From Echinicola rosea (GTDB lineage Bacteria > Bacteroidota > Bacteroidia > Cytophagales > Cyclobacteriaceae): a stretch of DNA of 64,000 nucleotides. A program made the translations under genes and the position numbers. The notes beneath the pieces are model-generated. The model was not told the DNA's origin, made no database searches, and saw only the letters and a list, made by a program, of their open reading frames with translations. Location: positions 4,492,501-4,556,500 of the forward strand of contig NZ_CP040106.1 in the NCBI RefSeq assembly GCF_005281475.1, given 5' to 3'. Shown one piece after another: positions 33,732 through 43,382 of the stretch (position 1 is its first letter; each line of letters begins with the position of its first letter).

Positions 33732-35279
33732 TCACTTTTTATCGATCTTTGGTGAATTGATTTCTTGGTAAAAAATCTCCTTTGCCTCTGTATCTTCATA
33801 CTTTTTTATGGCTTCCAGAAGTTTGGCTTTCATCTCTTTCTGTACTTCTTGATATTGCTCCGTGCCGTATAGATTTTGCATTTCTTCAGGATCTTCTTGA
33901 AGATCAAATAGCTCCCAGGCATTTACCTGGTTATAAAACCGGATTATCTTAAAACGCTCCGTTTTGACACCGAAATGAGGAGAAACGTTATGCTCACCCA
34001 CTTCATAATAATGGTAATACAGCACTTCCCTGCCCTGCTTATCCCTTCCTGTAAGCACTGGAAGCATCGACTTGCCTTGGATATCTTCCGGAACGGCCAC
34101 GTCAGCAGCATCCAATATCGTCGGTGCGATGTCCAAATTCATGATCAAGGCGTCTGATTTGGTTCCAGGCTCGATCACTCCTGGGTATTTGATCATCATA
34201 GGGGTACTGAACGATTCCTCGTACATAAACCGCTTATCAAACCAACCATGTTCCCCTAGGTAAAACCCCTGATCAGAAGTATAGATCACCATGGTATTTT
34301 CATCCAGTCCATGTGCTTTGAGGTAATCCAGCGTCCGACCGATATTCCTGTCCATGGATTCGGCCGTCGCCAGGTAATCACGCATATATTGCTGGTATTT
34401 CCACTCCACCAAGTCCCTCCCAGAGAGATTTAAGGAATCCAGTTCGTTATGTATCAGCTTGTAATGCGCATCAAACTGGGCACGTTGCTCAGGTGTCATG
34501 CGAGTGATATTACGGTCCTTGGAATCATCGGGATACATCTTTAGGTCATAATCCATGATCATGGTCTTGTCCACCGTCATGTCTTGATCCATGGCTGCTT
34601 GGCGTCCTTCATAATCATCATAAAAAGTACCCGGCACGGGGAAAGTAACTTCGTCATATATGTCCATGTCCTGCAAATCGGGCATCCATGTACGATGGGT
34701 CGCCTTATGCCCAATGATCAGGCAAAATGGCTTGTCATCCGCTCTCCTATCTAACCATTCCTCAGCAGCATCTTCCACGAGATCGCTGACATAACCAGTT
34801 CGGTTTACCCTTCCACTGTCCTTTACGAGGAAGTCGGGATTATAATAATAGCCCTGACCGGGCAAAATTTCATAATGATCAAATCCTTGCGGGTCTTCAC
34901 CTAAATGATATTTACCAATCCAGGCAGTCTGATAGCCTGCAGCTTGCAAATGCTTCACAAACTGATCTTGGTCGCTCTCAAATTTGCTATCTGAATTTCT
35001 CCTGAAGCCATTTTTATGACTGTATTTTCCTGTCAATAGTACCGCTCGACTGGGACCACAAATGGAATTGGTCACATAGGCATTGGTCAATAAAACCCCT
35101 TCATTAGCGATACGGTCAATATTTGGGGTTTGGGTGATCGTACTTCCATACGCACTGATGGCCTGTCGAGTGTGATCATCGGAAACGATGATCACGATAT
35201 TCGGTGGCTTTTGTGCTTTGGGCTTGGCGCATGAAAACACTGTCAGTGCCAGCAATGCCCCTACTATTATTCTATGCAT
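33732..35279 (-). CDS. Sulfatase (S1 family), lipoprotein
   Basis: The 515-residue enzyme has a lipobox (LALTVFSCAKP, Cys17). The sulfatase signature CGPSR at 74-78 provides the Cys that must be matured to formylglycine, and metal ligands are in VSDDHTRQ and YTSDQGFYLGEHGW. Further blocks are TPNIDRIANEGV, TGKYSHKNGF and AWIGKYHLG. The overall shape is like N-acetylglucosamine-6-sulfatase and related polysaccharide sulfatases. It lies 102 bp downstream of a second sulfatase on the same strand. No maturase is in the window. Confidence 0.92.
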   Translation of the reverse strand: MHRIIVGALLALTVFSCAKPKAQKPPNIVIIVSDDHTRQAISAYGSTITQTPNIDRIANEGVLLTNAYVTNSICGPSRAVLLTGKYSHKNGFRRNSDSKFESDQDQFVKHLQAAGYQTAWIGKYHLGEDPQGFDHYEILPGQGYYYNPDFLVKDSGRVNRTGYVSDLVEDAAEEWLDRRADDKPFCLIIGHKATHRTWMPDLQDMDIYDEVTFPVPGTFYDDYEGRQAAMDQDMTVDKTMIMDYDLKMYPDDSKDRNITRMTPEQRAQFDAHYKLIHNELDSLNLSGRDLVEWKYQQYMRDYLATAESMDRNIGRTLDYLKAHGLDENTMVIYTSDQGFYLGEHGWFDKRFMYEESFSTPMMIKYPGVIEPGTKSDALIMNLDIAPTILDAADVAVPEDIQGKSMLPVLTGRDKQGREVLYYHYYEVGEHNVSPHFGVKTERFKIIRFYNQVNAWELFDLQEDPEEMQNLYGTEQYQEVQKEMKAKLLEAIKKYEDTEAKEIFYQEINSPKIDKK

Positions 35280-35381
35280 ATCTTTTGTTTAAATAAGTCA
35301 CTTCATCAGGATCTCCTTCAAAATGCGCATCAGGGTTTCGTCACCAACTGCTGAGCACCCATCACTCCTACCATCCTGCCA

Positions 35382-36842
35382 TTACTTGTTAGCTGGTTCA
35401 TATTCCTTTGCAAGGTCATTATCCCGCACTTCTGCTAATTTGGCCTTTAGCCGGGATTGGAACATCTCTACTTGATCAGCATATTGGGGATTGGTTGACA
35501 GGTTATTAAACTGCTGTGGGTCGTTGACCATGTCAAACAGTTCCATCCCGCCTCCTCCGTCCTCTCCATATTGAATAAAAGCCCAGTCGTCGTTTCTAAG
35601 CAGAAATGCCTCCACTCCCCTATACTTTGAAACTGAAAAAGCCATATCCCTGACAGCGTAGCTTGGTTCATCGAGCGTTTTGACCAAACTCTTCCCTTGA
35701 ATCCTATTCGGCAACTCCAACCCTGCAAGCTCTGCCACCGTCGGGTAAAGGTCAATCAGCTCGGTAAAGGAACGACAAACAGCAGGATCCTTACCAGGCA
35801 CCTTGATGATCAGCGGTACCCTAGCAGACTCTTCGTGCAGGCTGACTTTCATCCAAAACTCATGCTCTCCCAAGTGAAATCCATGGTCAGAGGTAAAAAT
35901 CACAATGGTATTGTCCTCTAGGCCTTCGTCCTTTAATGTTTTCAGCACCTTGCCTATTTGGGCATCCATATAGGATACAGAGGCATAATATCCTGAAATC
36001 GCCTTTCTCTCCTGGTCTTCAGACATTTCTGCATTTACAGTGGTGACGTAGTTGATGCCATTGGCGGGGATATCATCCCAATCTCCGATAACCTTAGGTG
36101 GAAGCACCATTTCCCGATAGGGATAGGCCTCAAAGTAGTCCTTTGGTGCCACGAAGGGCACATGGGGCCTTACGAATCCCACCGCTAAAAAGAAAGGATC
36201 TCCTTTGTGTGCCCGAAGCAATTCGGACGCCTTTTCGGCAGTTTTCCCATCTGAATGCGCCAGATCATCCCCCGAAGCCTTAACAATGGTCATGACATTT
36301 CCTCCTTTTCTTTCAAGCGTATGATATGGGTTGTTTTGCACCAGTTCTGCTTCACCTTCTGCCTTCCATTCAGGCCCCTGGCTGTTAAAACGCTCTTGCC
36401 AAGAGGCAGCATCATCAGCCCCGTGAGAGCCTTTCTCAATATCCCCGGGGACCCCCATATGGTAGATCTTGCTCACCCGCGCAGTGTAATAATCGTTGTT
36501 TTTGAAGAGCTGGGACCAAGTGACCTTGTCAGGCCCGATGTTTTCCCTGCCGCTGGTATAGCCAAATGTCTCAGTGGCATGCGGATAATACCCAGACATG
36601 AAAGAAGCCCGTGAAGGGCCACAAACGGGAAACTGACAATATGCCCGCTCATAGCGTGTGCCTTCGGCTGCCAGTTGGTCTATATTCGGGGTGATTTTTA
36701 ACGGATTGCCGTAACAGGACACGGCATTGGCCGTCAGGTCATCGGCAATGATAAACAGTACATTGGGTTTTTCCCTTTCTTGGGCCAAGGTCTGGCCACC
36801 AATGATCAGAAGTACCAAGCAAAGCAATCTTTTTACTTTCAT
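35382..36842 (-). CDS. Sulfatase (iduronate-2-sulfatase-like)
   Basis: The 486-residue enzyme has a cleavable signal peptide (LLCLVLLIIGGQTLA, then QERE). The signature CGPSRASFMSG has Cys74, the formylglycine precursor. Metal ligands are in IIADDLTANAVSCYG and FTSDHGFHLGEHEFWMK. GFVRPHVPFVAPKDYFEAYP is characteristic of iduronate-2-sulfatase-type S1 enzymes. It is probably periplasmic. With the lipoprotein sulfatase downstream it would desulfate algal or animal glycans; a SusCD pair and glycoside hydrolases are absent here. Confidence 0.93.
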   Translation of the reverse strand: MKVKRLLCLVLLIIGGQTLAQEREKPNVLFIIADDLTANAVSCYGNPLKITPNIDQLAAEGTRYERAYCQFPVCGPSRASFMSGYYPHATETFGYTSGRENIGPDKVTWSQLFKNNDYYTARVSKIYHMGVPGDIEKGSHGADDAASWQERFNSQGPEWKAEGEAELVQNNPYHTLERKGGNVMTIVKASGDDLAHSDGKTAEKASELLRAHKGDPFFLAVGFVRPHVPFVAPKDYFEAYPYREMVLPPKVIGDWDDIPANGINYVTTVNAEMSEDQERKAISGYYASVSYMDAQIGKVLKTLKDEGLEDNTIVIFTSDHGFHLGEHEFWMKVSLHEESARVPLIIKVPGKDPAVCRSFTELIDLYPTVAELAGLELPNRIQGKSLVKTLDEPSYAVRDMAFSVSKYRGVEAFLLRNDDWAFIQYGEDGGGGMELFDMVNDPQQFNNLSTNPQYADQVEMFQSRLKAKLAEVRDNDLAKEYEPANK

Positions 36843-37090
36843 ATTTAATCTATCCTCATAATGCGATCATCAAAAATTAAGACAAATGCCTCAAACAAAT
36901 CTAACAAAATGAATCGTAACTTTTATATATTTTTACAGTAATATAACGATAGTATATCTATTTTTTTTCAAAACTTCTAATGTCAATTTTAGGTAAACCT
37001 TTCTTAACGCTACTTACTTTTTAATCACCTGAATAATCACTAAATTCTAAACAAAACAGTTCATCAACGCTAAAAATTACTTTTAAAGTT

Positions 37091-37669
37091 ATGGCAAAAA
37101 AAATATTAATGATCGCTGGAGACTATGTGGAAGATTATGAAATCATGGTTCCTTTTCAAGCAATGCTTTCTGTCGGACTCGAGGTGGATGTAATAGCCCC
37201 TGGCCGTAAAAGCGGAGATACCATCCCCACGGCTATCCACGATTTTGTAGGCGACCAAACCTATAAAGAACTTACGGGACATCGATTTGCCATCAATGCA
37301 GACATCGATGCCATAGACCTTTCCGGCTATGACGGACTGTATGTCCCCGGTGGAAGGGCTCCGGAGTACCTCAGGCTAGAACAAAAGGTATTGGACATTG
37401 TAAAGCATTTCTTTGATGCTGACAAGCCGGTGGCTGCCATCTGTCATGGCATCCAAATCCTGACCGTAGCGCGCGTGCTGGAGGGCAGGACACTTACTGC
37501 TTATGTGGCAGTAGGTCCGGATATCGAACTGGTCGGAGGTACATGGAAAAACATTCCTGCCGATGAAGCCATTGTGGATGGGAACTTGGTCACTTCTCCA
37601 GCCTGGCCGGGCCATCCGGCAATATTGAAGGAGTTTTACCAATTGTTGGGAATGAAGATTTCCATTTGA
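37091..37669 (+). CDS. DJ-1/PfpI family protein
   Basis: The 192-residue protein has the class I glutamine-amidotransferase-like fold. The nucleophile elbow VAAICHGIQIL places Cys118 next to His119, and Glu15 in DYVEDYE is the partner acid. The family includes intracellular peptidases (PfpI) and protein/nucleotide deglycases (YhbO). Other blocks are IDLSGYDGLYVPGGRAPEYL and VTSPAWPGHPAILKEF. Monocistronic, behind a ~250-bp AT-rich region that should hold its promoter and that of the sulfatases. Confidence 0.9.
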   Translation: MAKKILMIAGDYVEDYEIMVPFQAMLSVGLEVDVIAPGRKSGDTIPTAIHDFVGDQTYKELTGHRFAINADIDAIDLSGYDGLYVPGGRAPEYLRLEQKVLDIVKHFFDADKPVAAICHGIQILTVARVLEGRTLTAYVAVGPDIELVGGTWKNIPADEAIVDGNLVTSPAWPGHPAILKEFYQLLGMKISI

Positions 37670-37776
37670 CCTGGCCTTATGCCATTCGATAAAACCTTGG
37701 AATGGCGTCCCATCATTCCAAGGTTTCTTTAAACCATTTTGACACCAGTGAGTTGAATGTTTAAAAGACAATTCCT

Positions 37777-39192
37777 GTGAAAATTCTGCTTACTGGAGCT
37801 ACCGGCTATATTGGTAAAAGGTTACTTCCCTCCCTTGTCAGAAATGGACATGAGGTGATTTGCTGTGTCAGGGACAAAAACCGCTTTGAACCTCCCCCGT
37901 CCATTCGCCAGCATATTCAAATAGTGGAAGTGGATTTTTTGGAAGAAAAGACCCTATCCAACGTCCCCAAAGACATTAACGCCGCCTATTATTTGATCCA
38001 TTCAATGTCTGGTTCAGCGGATTTTACTGAACTGGAAAAAAAATCCGCTCAAAATTTTCGCAAAAGCCTTGAAGGAACCCTGGTGAAGCATGTACTTTAC
38101 TTGGGTGGTATTGTCAATAATGATGTACTCTCCAAACACCTGCTTAGCAGAAAAGCCGTAGAAGACGAGCTTGGTAAAGGAAATTATCATTTTACCGCCC
38201 TCAGAGCAGGCATCATCATCGGTTCGGGCAGCGCTTCATTTGAGATCATCAGGGATCTAGTGGAGAAATTGCCTGTGATGATAGCTCCGCAATGGCTGAA
38301 AACCCGATGCCAGCCCATTGCCATTCGTGATGTCATCAGCTTCCTAAGCCTTTCACTAGGGGAGCCAAAAGCGTTTGGCAAGGCATTTGACATTGGAGGG
38401 CCTGATGTGCTATCTTACAAACAAATGCTATTGGGCTATGCCAAAAACCGCGGCCTTGCCAGAAGGATCTGGACCGTACCGGTAATGACACCCCGACTCT
38501 CTTCCTACTGGTTATTTTTTGTGACCAGTACTTCCTATAAACTCGCTGTTGCTTTGGTGGACAGCATGAAAGTAGAAGTCGTCTGCCACCCCAATAAACT
38601 GGCCCAAAATCTGGATATACGACCGATGAACTATCAGGAAGCCCTGGATGCAGCATTTACCAAAATAGAATCTAACGAGGTCCTTTCCAGCTGGAAGGAC
38701 TCCCTGATCAGTGGGCGATTTGAAAACAACCTATCAGACTACATCCAAGTCCCAAAGCATGGATGCTTTGTGGACCAAAGACAAGCAACTGTCCAGGATG
38801 AAAACAAAACCCTTCAACGTATCTTTGCCATTGGTGGTGATACGGGTTGGTATTATGCCAATTGGCTTTGGCAGCTGCGAGGTTTTATGGACAAAACAGT
38901 TGGCGGGGTCGGACTCCGCCGTGGCCGTACCCATCCCACCACGATCAATTCCGGTGATGCAGTGGACTTTTGGCGGGTCCTTTATGCCAAAAAAACAGAA
39001 AAACGACTCTTGCTCTATGCCGAAATGAAAGTCCCCGGAGACGCTTGGTTGGAATTTAAAATAGAAAGTGGCTGCCTTATCCAGACAGCCACTTTCCGCC
39101 CAAAAGGGCTTTGGGGAAGGATATATTGGTATGCGGTTTACCCCTTTCATGGGCCTATTTTTGGTGGGATGGTCCGGAAGTTGGCCGGTTAG
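37777..39192 (+). CDS. SDR-family oxidoreductase with C-terminal DUF2867
   Basis: The 471-residue protein begins at a GTG codon, chosen because the Rossmann motif LLTGATGYIGKRLLPSL starts right there. Residues 1-~300 are an atypical SDR/NmrA-like domain with AAYYLIHSMSGSADFTELEK and LVKHVLYLGGI. The C-terminal ~140 residues match DUF2867 (FAIGGDTGWYYANWLWQLRG, GVGLRRGRTHP, PVNGDAVDFWRV-like GDAVDFWRVLYAKK, LLYAEMKVPGDAWLEFK). The fusion is common. Its stop overlaps that of the opposite gene by 4 bp. Confidence 0.9.
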   Translation: MKILLTGATGYIGKRLLPSLVRNGHEVICCVRDKNRFEPPPSIRQHIQIVEVDFLEEKTLSNVPKDINAAYYLIHSMSGSADFTELEKKSAQNFRKSLEGTLVKHVLYLGGIVNNDVLSKHLLSRKAVEDELGKGNYHFTALRAGIIIGSGSASFEIIRDLVEKLPVMIAPQWLKTRCQPIAIRDVISFLSLSLGEPKAFGKAFDIGGPDVLSYKQMLLGYAKNRGLARRIWTVPVMTPRLSSYWLFFVTSTSYKLAVALVDSMKVEVVCHPNKLAQNLDIRPMNYQEALDAAFTKIESNEVLSSWKDSLISGRFENNLSDYIQVPKHGCFVDQRQATVQDENKTLQRIFAIGGDTGWYYANWLWQLRGFMDKTVGGVGLRRGRTHPTTINSGDAVDFWRVLYAKKTEKRLLLYAEMKVPGDAWLEFKIESGCLIQTATFRPKGLWGRIYWYAVYPFHGPIFGGMVRKLAG

Positions 39193-41684
39193 TCTCTTAG
39201 GATACATTTCCCCGTTTTCATATCAGCCTCTGTAGGATTATAAGCATTTAACTGAATATCATATCCAAATATCTTCCCTTCAGTAAATAAGGAGGTCAAT
39301 GCACAAAAATCGGCTAATTTCTTATTATCGAATAGTTCAAGACTTTCGGTGTTACGCTCTCCACCCACAGAAATCAAATTCTCCAACCCATTAAGGCTCG
39401 TTAATCTGTGGCATGTCTCAATGGACAATTTCCTACCAATCGTTTTGACAGCAATCATCGCAGAAATGTCCTTTAGTCCGCTATTGTATTCTAACGAAAC
39501 GCTAGACGCTAAATGCTCACTAAAATCCAAACCACCAAGGCTCTCCAATGACCAGTTGTCTGTGATTTCTACACCGCCATCTATTTTGCAGGCAGGCAGG
39601 ATAAGGCCCTGCAAACTCTCCAAATTACGGTTATTAATACTAGAAAATGTCCTTAATGATGAAATGGAGGTGTCAAATCCGTGAAAATTCACCAGTGATT
39701 GACTATCTTCTATCCATAATGTTTTCATTCGTGCTACATTATCCAGCCCCTTTAATGCATTTAGCATTGGATTGGATTCCAGCACCATCCCCCCTACTTC
39801 CTGAAGGTTTTCGAGTCCTACCATATTTACCATTGAAGCATTTTTGCTGATCGTAAATTCATTTAGGATGGTCAGACCAGAAAGTCCCTTTAGGTTTTGT
39901 AGGGAAGTATTGCGCGCTATTACCAACCTTCCATTAATGGATGTCAAATTTTCCAAGCCATTCAAATTCGATAAATTATCACAATCAGAAATACTCACCA
40001 CACCCCTAACTTCTGTTAAACTTTGCAGCCCTGCAAGGTCAGAAATCTGGTCTTCAGCATCACTCCGTCCTTTAATCGTCAAATTTCCACTAATGGCCCT
40101 ACAATGCCATTTCGAAAATTCGTCCACTTCAGCCTGTGTTTCCAAGACCAAATTTCCCCTATACAGACCCTCAACCACCAAAGGTCTAACCTCAAGTTCG
40201 AACACCAGGGGATTATCCTCATGATGCTTCAGCAAGCTGTCTTTGGGGTACATAAATTTAAACTCCTCATAGCCCTCCGCTTGCACCTTTATATAAACGT
40301 CACCATTTTCGTAATATTCACCTTCAAATAAGTTTACCCGGGTCAAATAGCTTACCTCCTTTTTTATTTCTGCATTCGTTCCAGAAATTAACGTCCCAGT
40401 GAGGTGTTTGCTGGGCTTATCTTTCTCTTGCAGGGTCACATAGAAAGGCAACACTTCCTCTTTGAAACTTATCCGATCAGGATCAAAGTTGAATTCACTG
40501 GGCAGAAATCCGCGCGTGTCCACTACCCTAAAAAATCTGACATGTGATTTTGCCCCCCCTGAAACAGAAAATTGAGGCGGTAAGGAATACGTGTAATACG
40601 ATTCGATATAAGACGCTGTAAAAGGAACGGCAAATAAGGTCTTATCTTCAGCATTCTGCAAATACAACTCCTGAATGGCATAATCACCAATGGGTAGGTC
40701 TATCGCTTCCAAAAAAAAGTACCCTTCCTCTTCAACAACTGAAACCTCCACATCGTTATAATCCTTCAATTCACTTCCATTGTGGATGATCGTGATCCTG
40801 GCTTTGACCACTTCCTCCAAGGAATTCACCATCGTCCCTTGCAACTCCCTGACATGAAAAGCATTTAAACCTATCTTGAATGAATAAAAGTCCTTCAATT
40901 TTTCGAGCTCGATGATCAATGGATCTTCCTTGTGCTGAAGTAAACTATCCCTTCCCACAAAGGTCAAAAGCTCAAGGTATCCTGGGGAGTTGGCTTTCAA
41001 ATAGGACCTATCGTCATACTTGTATTCCTCTTTTAGCAATACCTTCGTAACGGAATCTATCTCAATAAGATTATTAGTCTTCGATTTATTGATGCTAATG
41101 GTTCCATTTAGGATGTTTTGAGGATTTCCTTTTTCCACTAGCATTACCTTAAAAAAATCAGCCAACTCAAACACAATCTCCTCCGGATCAAACCCAAATT
41201 CCTCAGGCGTAAATCCTAGGGTGGAAAGTACCTCCAGTACTACGGTCTTCATGGTGCTGCTTCTCTCTACGGTAAAAGGAATGGGCAATTGTTGGTCGAT
41301 ATAATCTTGCAGCTTTCCTGCTTCAGGAATGGCAAAAAGCGTCGTGCCTTCTCCATCCAATAGATAAATCTCAGTCACCACATAATCCCCCAAAGGCAAA
41401 AACACCTCTTCTGCGTAAAATGCACCATCGGATTCATATAGCTCAAGTTCGGCATTCGTATATTCCGTCGCAGTACCATCCGCTTTGGTGATGGTGACCC
41501 TTGCATTGACGACCAGGCTAAAATCATTGCTCGCCACCTTTGACGATTCACTGCCAGCTGGCAAACTAAATCCAAAGGAAACAGGACTCTTAAGCACGTC
41601 GGCTTCGGGAAGATCGGTTTGACAGGCATTGAACAATATTATGGCCAATGCACTTAGCATTAGCAGAAAGGAGTAGTTCTTCAT
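39189..41684 (-). CDS. Large lipoprotein with duplicated beta domains and a leucine-rich L-domain
   Basis: The 831-residue protein has a lipobox (LAIILFNACQTD, Cys near 21). Residues ~40-260 and ~270-490 are two copies of one beta-rich domain: both contain ..ARITI or ARVTI.., a [FY]LEA.DLPIGDY / EVFLPLGDY turn followed by .E[IL]YL..., and a ..DSLL.H.EDPL..ELE close. Residues ~500-800 are leucine-rich repeats (LAGLQSLTEVRGVVSISDC, LNGLENLTSINGRLVIA, LKGLSGLTILNEFTISKN) like receptor L-domains. It is probably a surface adhesin. Function is unknown. Confidence 0.82.
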   Translation of the reverse strand: MKNYSFLLMLSALAIILFNACQTDLPEADVLKSPVSFGFSLPAGSESSKVASNDFSLVVNARVTITKADGTATEYTNAELELYESDGAFYAEEVFLPLGDYVVTEIYLLDGEGTTLFAIPEAGKLQDYIDQQLPIPFTVERSSTMKTVVLEVLSTLGFTPEEFGFDPEEIVFELADFFKVMLVEKGNPQNILNGTISINKSKTNNLIEIDSVTKVLLKEEYKYDDRSYLKANSPGYLELLTFVGRDSLLQHKEDPLIIELEKLKDFYSFKIGLNAFHVRELQGTMVNSLEEVVKARITIIHNGSELKDYNDVEVSVVEEEGYFFLEAIDLPIGDYAIQELYLQNAEDKTLFAVPFTASYIESYYTYSLPPQFSVSGGAKSHVRFFRVVDTRGFLPSEFNFDPDRISFKEEVLPFYVTLQEKDKPSKHLTGTLISGTNAEIKKEVSYLTRVNLFEGEYYENGDVYIKVQAEGYEEFKFMYPKDSLLKHHEDNPLVFELEVRPLVVEGLYRGNLVLETQAEVDEFSKWHCRAISGNLTIKGRSDAEDQISDLAGLQSLTEVRGVVSISDCDNLSNLNGLENLTSINGRLVIARNTSLQNLKGLSGLTILNEFTISKNASMVNMVGLENLQEVGGMVLESNPMLNALKGLDNVARMKTLWIEDSQSLVNFHGFDTSISSLRTFSSINNRNLESLQGLILPACKIDGGVEITDNWSLESLGGLDFSEHLASSVSLEYNSGLKDISAMIAVKTIGRKLSIETCHRLTSLNGLENLISVGGERNTESLELFDNKKLADFCALTSLFTEGKIFGYDIQLNAYNPTEADMKTGKCILRD

Positions 41685-41938
41685 GATGTAGTTTCTTTTG
41701 ATAAAAATAAACGGATAATAGCTTCTCCCCTTTTGGCTGCTGTGGAATTCATCTACCCACCCTTAAAACCAAAAATACTCAAAAAGCAAATAAATGCATT
41801 TCAAATATATTAAAAATAATTTCAAACACAATAAAACTATCTTCACTTAAAAAAACTACCTCCAAATTTCCCTTCCTAAGCATATACTCACTGAAAAGGA
41901 ATAGCAAGAGGCAGCCTTTATATATAGTATGGATAAAA

Positions 41939-42325
41939 TCAATGCGACGGCTCCCAGATCAGCCGGATAAATGAACTGAATCGCTCATTTTCGCGCTCTA
42001 CTGGAATGCCTGCCACAATGCCCACTACTAAATTGTGCGCTACTCCGACACGCATCTGCGGGCGTATGGTCATATCAAAATCCCCTTGATCAATCACTTG
42101 ATTGCACTCGATGCCAATAAAATTCCTGGTTCCCGGAATCATATATTCATCAAAGGCATTTTCAAATCCCATGAGGCTCTCCAACAACACTTCCACCATA
42201 CTTTCTTGGTCGTTGATGGTCAAATCCTCAGGCAGGTAATAGGGTCGGCTATCCGGGGCATCGGCACTGATATTAAAAAAAAACCGCCATGACCGACCAT
42301 AATAGCCGTAAGACCGTGTTATTTC
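41939..42325 (-). pseudogene. 5'-truncated outer-membrane barrel protein
   Basis: The frame is open for ~128 codons but has no usable start: it begins right after a TGA and the first Met codons are far inside. The translated end, GVAHNLVVGIVAGIPVEREN then ERFSSFIRLIWEP, is typical of the last strands of Bacteroidota outer-membrane proteins. A run of nine A residues (42275-42283) in the upstream part is a likely frameshift site. It may be the rest of a full gene or a fragment. Confidence 0.55.
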
Positions 42326-42417
42326 TCAAAATACTGATCACCGTCTTTGCATGGAATAAAGTAAGGTAAATGCCCTGGTATCACTTCTGAAAAGACATCG
42401 GATGTTGTTGTACACCT

Positions 42418-43374
42418 TTACTCTTCCACTTTCTTATCATAAAACTTATCCCTTTCGAAGGTTTCGATATGACGGTGTTTTTTGCTGTCATAGATATCGG
42501 AAAGTGTGATCATGATACCTGTCTCTTCTACCGCACCAAATTCATTGTTCATCGCCGTACCAAAGGTCTTCATCGTAGGCGAAAGGTTCATATAGGTATT
42601 GATCAACGGGGGGATATTTTCTCCTAACGCGCGTACCCTAGTGTTCAGCTCCTTATAGCCTTCCTTATAATCCAGTCCATCAAAAAGCCCTTCAAACTTG
42701 GACACATCGGTTTTATATGGAAGGGGGCTAATGGGCTCTACGAGATGCTCATTGTCAGGAAAATAATAGTTCATAAAATACAACAGTAGGTCTCTTGCTT
42801 CCGCATTGAAATGGGGATACATGGTCACTTTACCAAAGAGGTATTTCACCTCTGGGTGCAGTGCCACCACTGCTCCCAATCCATCCCACAGGTTGTCCAG
42901 CGAGAATATTCCTTTACGGTTGTCCTTGCGGGGCTGGTATTTTGGCTGTACAAAGGAGCGTCCCAGCTCGATGGTATAAGGCAAATAATCTGATTTGAAT
43001 TTTTCGGTAAACTTAAACAAATGCGCTGTAGATAGGTTCACCTCGCCATGGTGGTTCAGTCCGGCTTTGTTACAGTCGATCAATCGATACCCTGCGATAA
43101 TTTCCTCCTCTATAGGGTTCCAAGCGATGAGCTGTTCGTAACAGTTTTCGCAGGTATCGTTTTCGTCGATGTCAAGCGGAAGCCCCGTTCCTCCTCCAGC
43201 ACCTCTGAAAGTGACTTCTCGAAGCCTTCCTATTTCCCGCAAAATATGGGGGGAATTGTGGTGATTGACAAGATAAACCTGATTGTCTCCATTGTTGGTG
43301 TGGCGCAGGAAACGCTCTGGTGTCAACTCTTTTTTTAAAAGTTCCCTATCTACAGGTGCTATTATCTCTTGCAT
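42418..43374 (-). CDS. GlsB-like N-acyltransferase (glycine lipid synthesis)
   Basis: The 318-residue GNAT-fold protein has the hemolysin/OlsB-like layout: ILREIGRLREVTFRGAGGGT, a YEQLIAWNPIEEEIIAGYRL substrate strand, and ELGRSFVQPKYQPRKDN. In Bacteroides this type (GlsB) adds a 3-hydroxy-fatty acyl group to glycine. It lies 8 bp upstream of nothing else but directly downstream of a PlsC-type gene that would add the second acyl chain. The order and similarity to the known glsB-glsA pair are recalled, not searched. Confidence 0.75.
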   Translation of the reverse strand: MQEIIAPVDRELLKKELTPERFLRHTNNGDNQVYLVNHHNSPHILREIGRLREVTFRGAGGGTGLPLDIDENDTCENCYEQLIAWNPIEEEIIAGYRLIDCNKAGLNHHGEVNLSTAHLFKFTEKFKSDYLPYTIELGRSFVQPKYQPRKDNRKGIFSLDNLWDGLGAVVALHPEVKYLFGKVTMYPHFNAEARDLLLYFMNYYFPDNEHLVEPISPLPYKTDVSKFEGLFDGLDYKEGYKELNTRVRALGENIPPLINTYMNLSPTMKTFGTAMNNEFGAVEETGIMITLSDIYDSKKHRHIETFERDKFYDKKVEE

Positions 43375-43382
43375 AAAAACGG

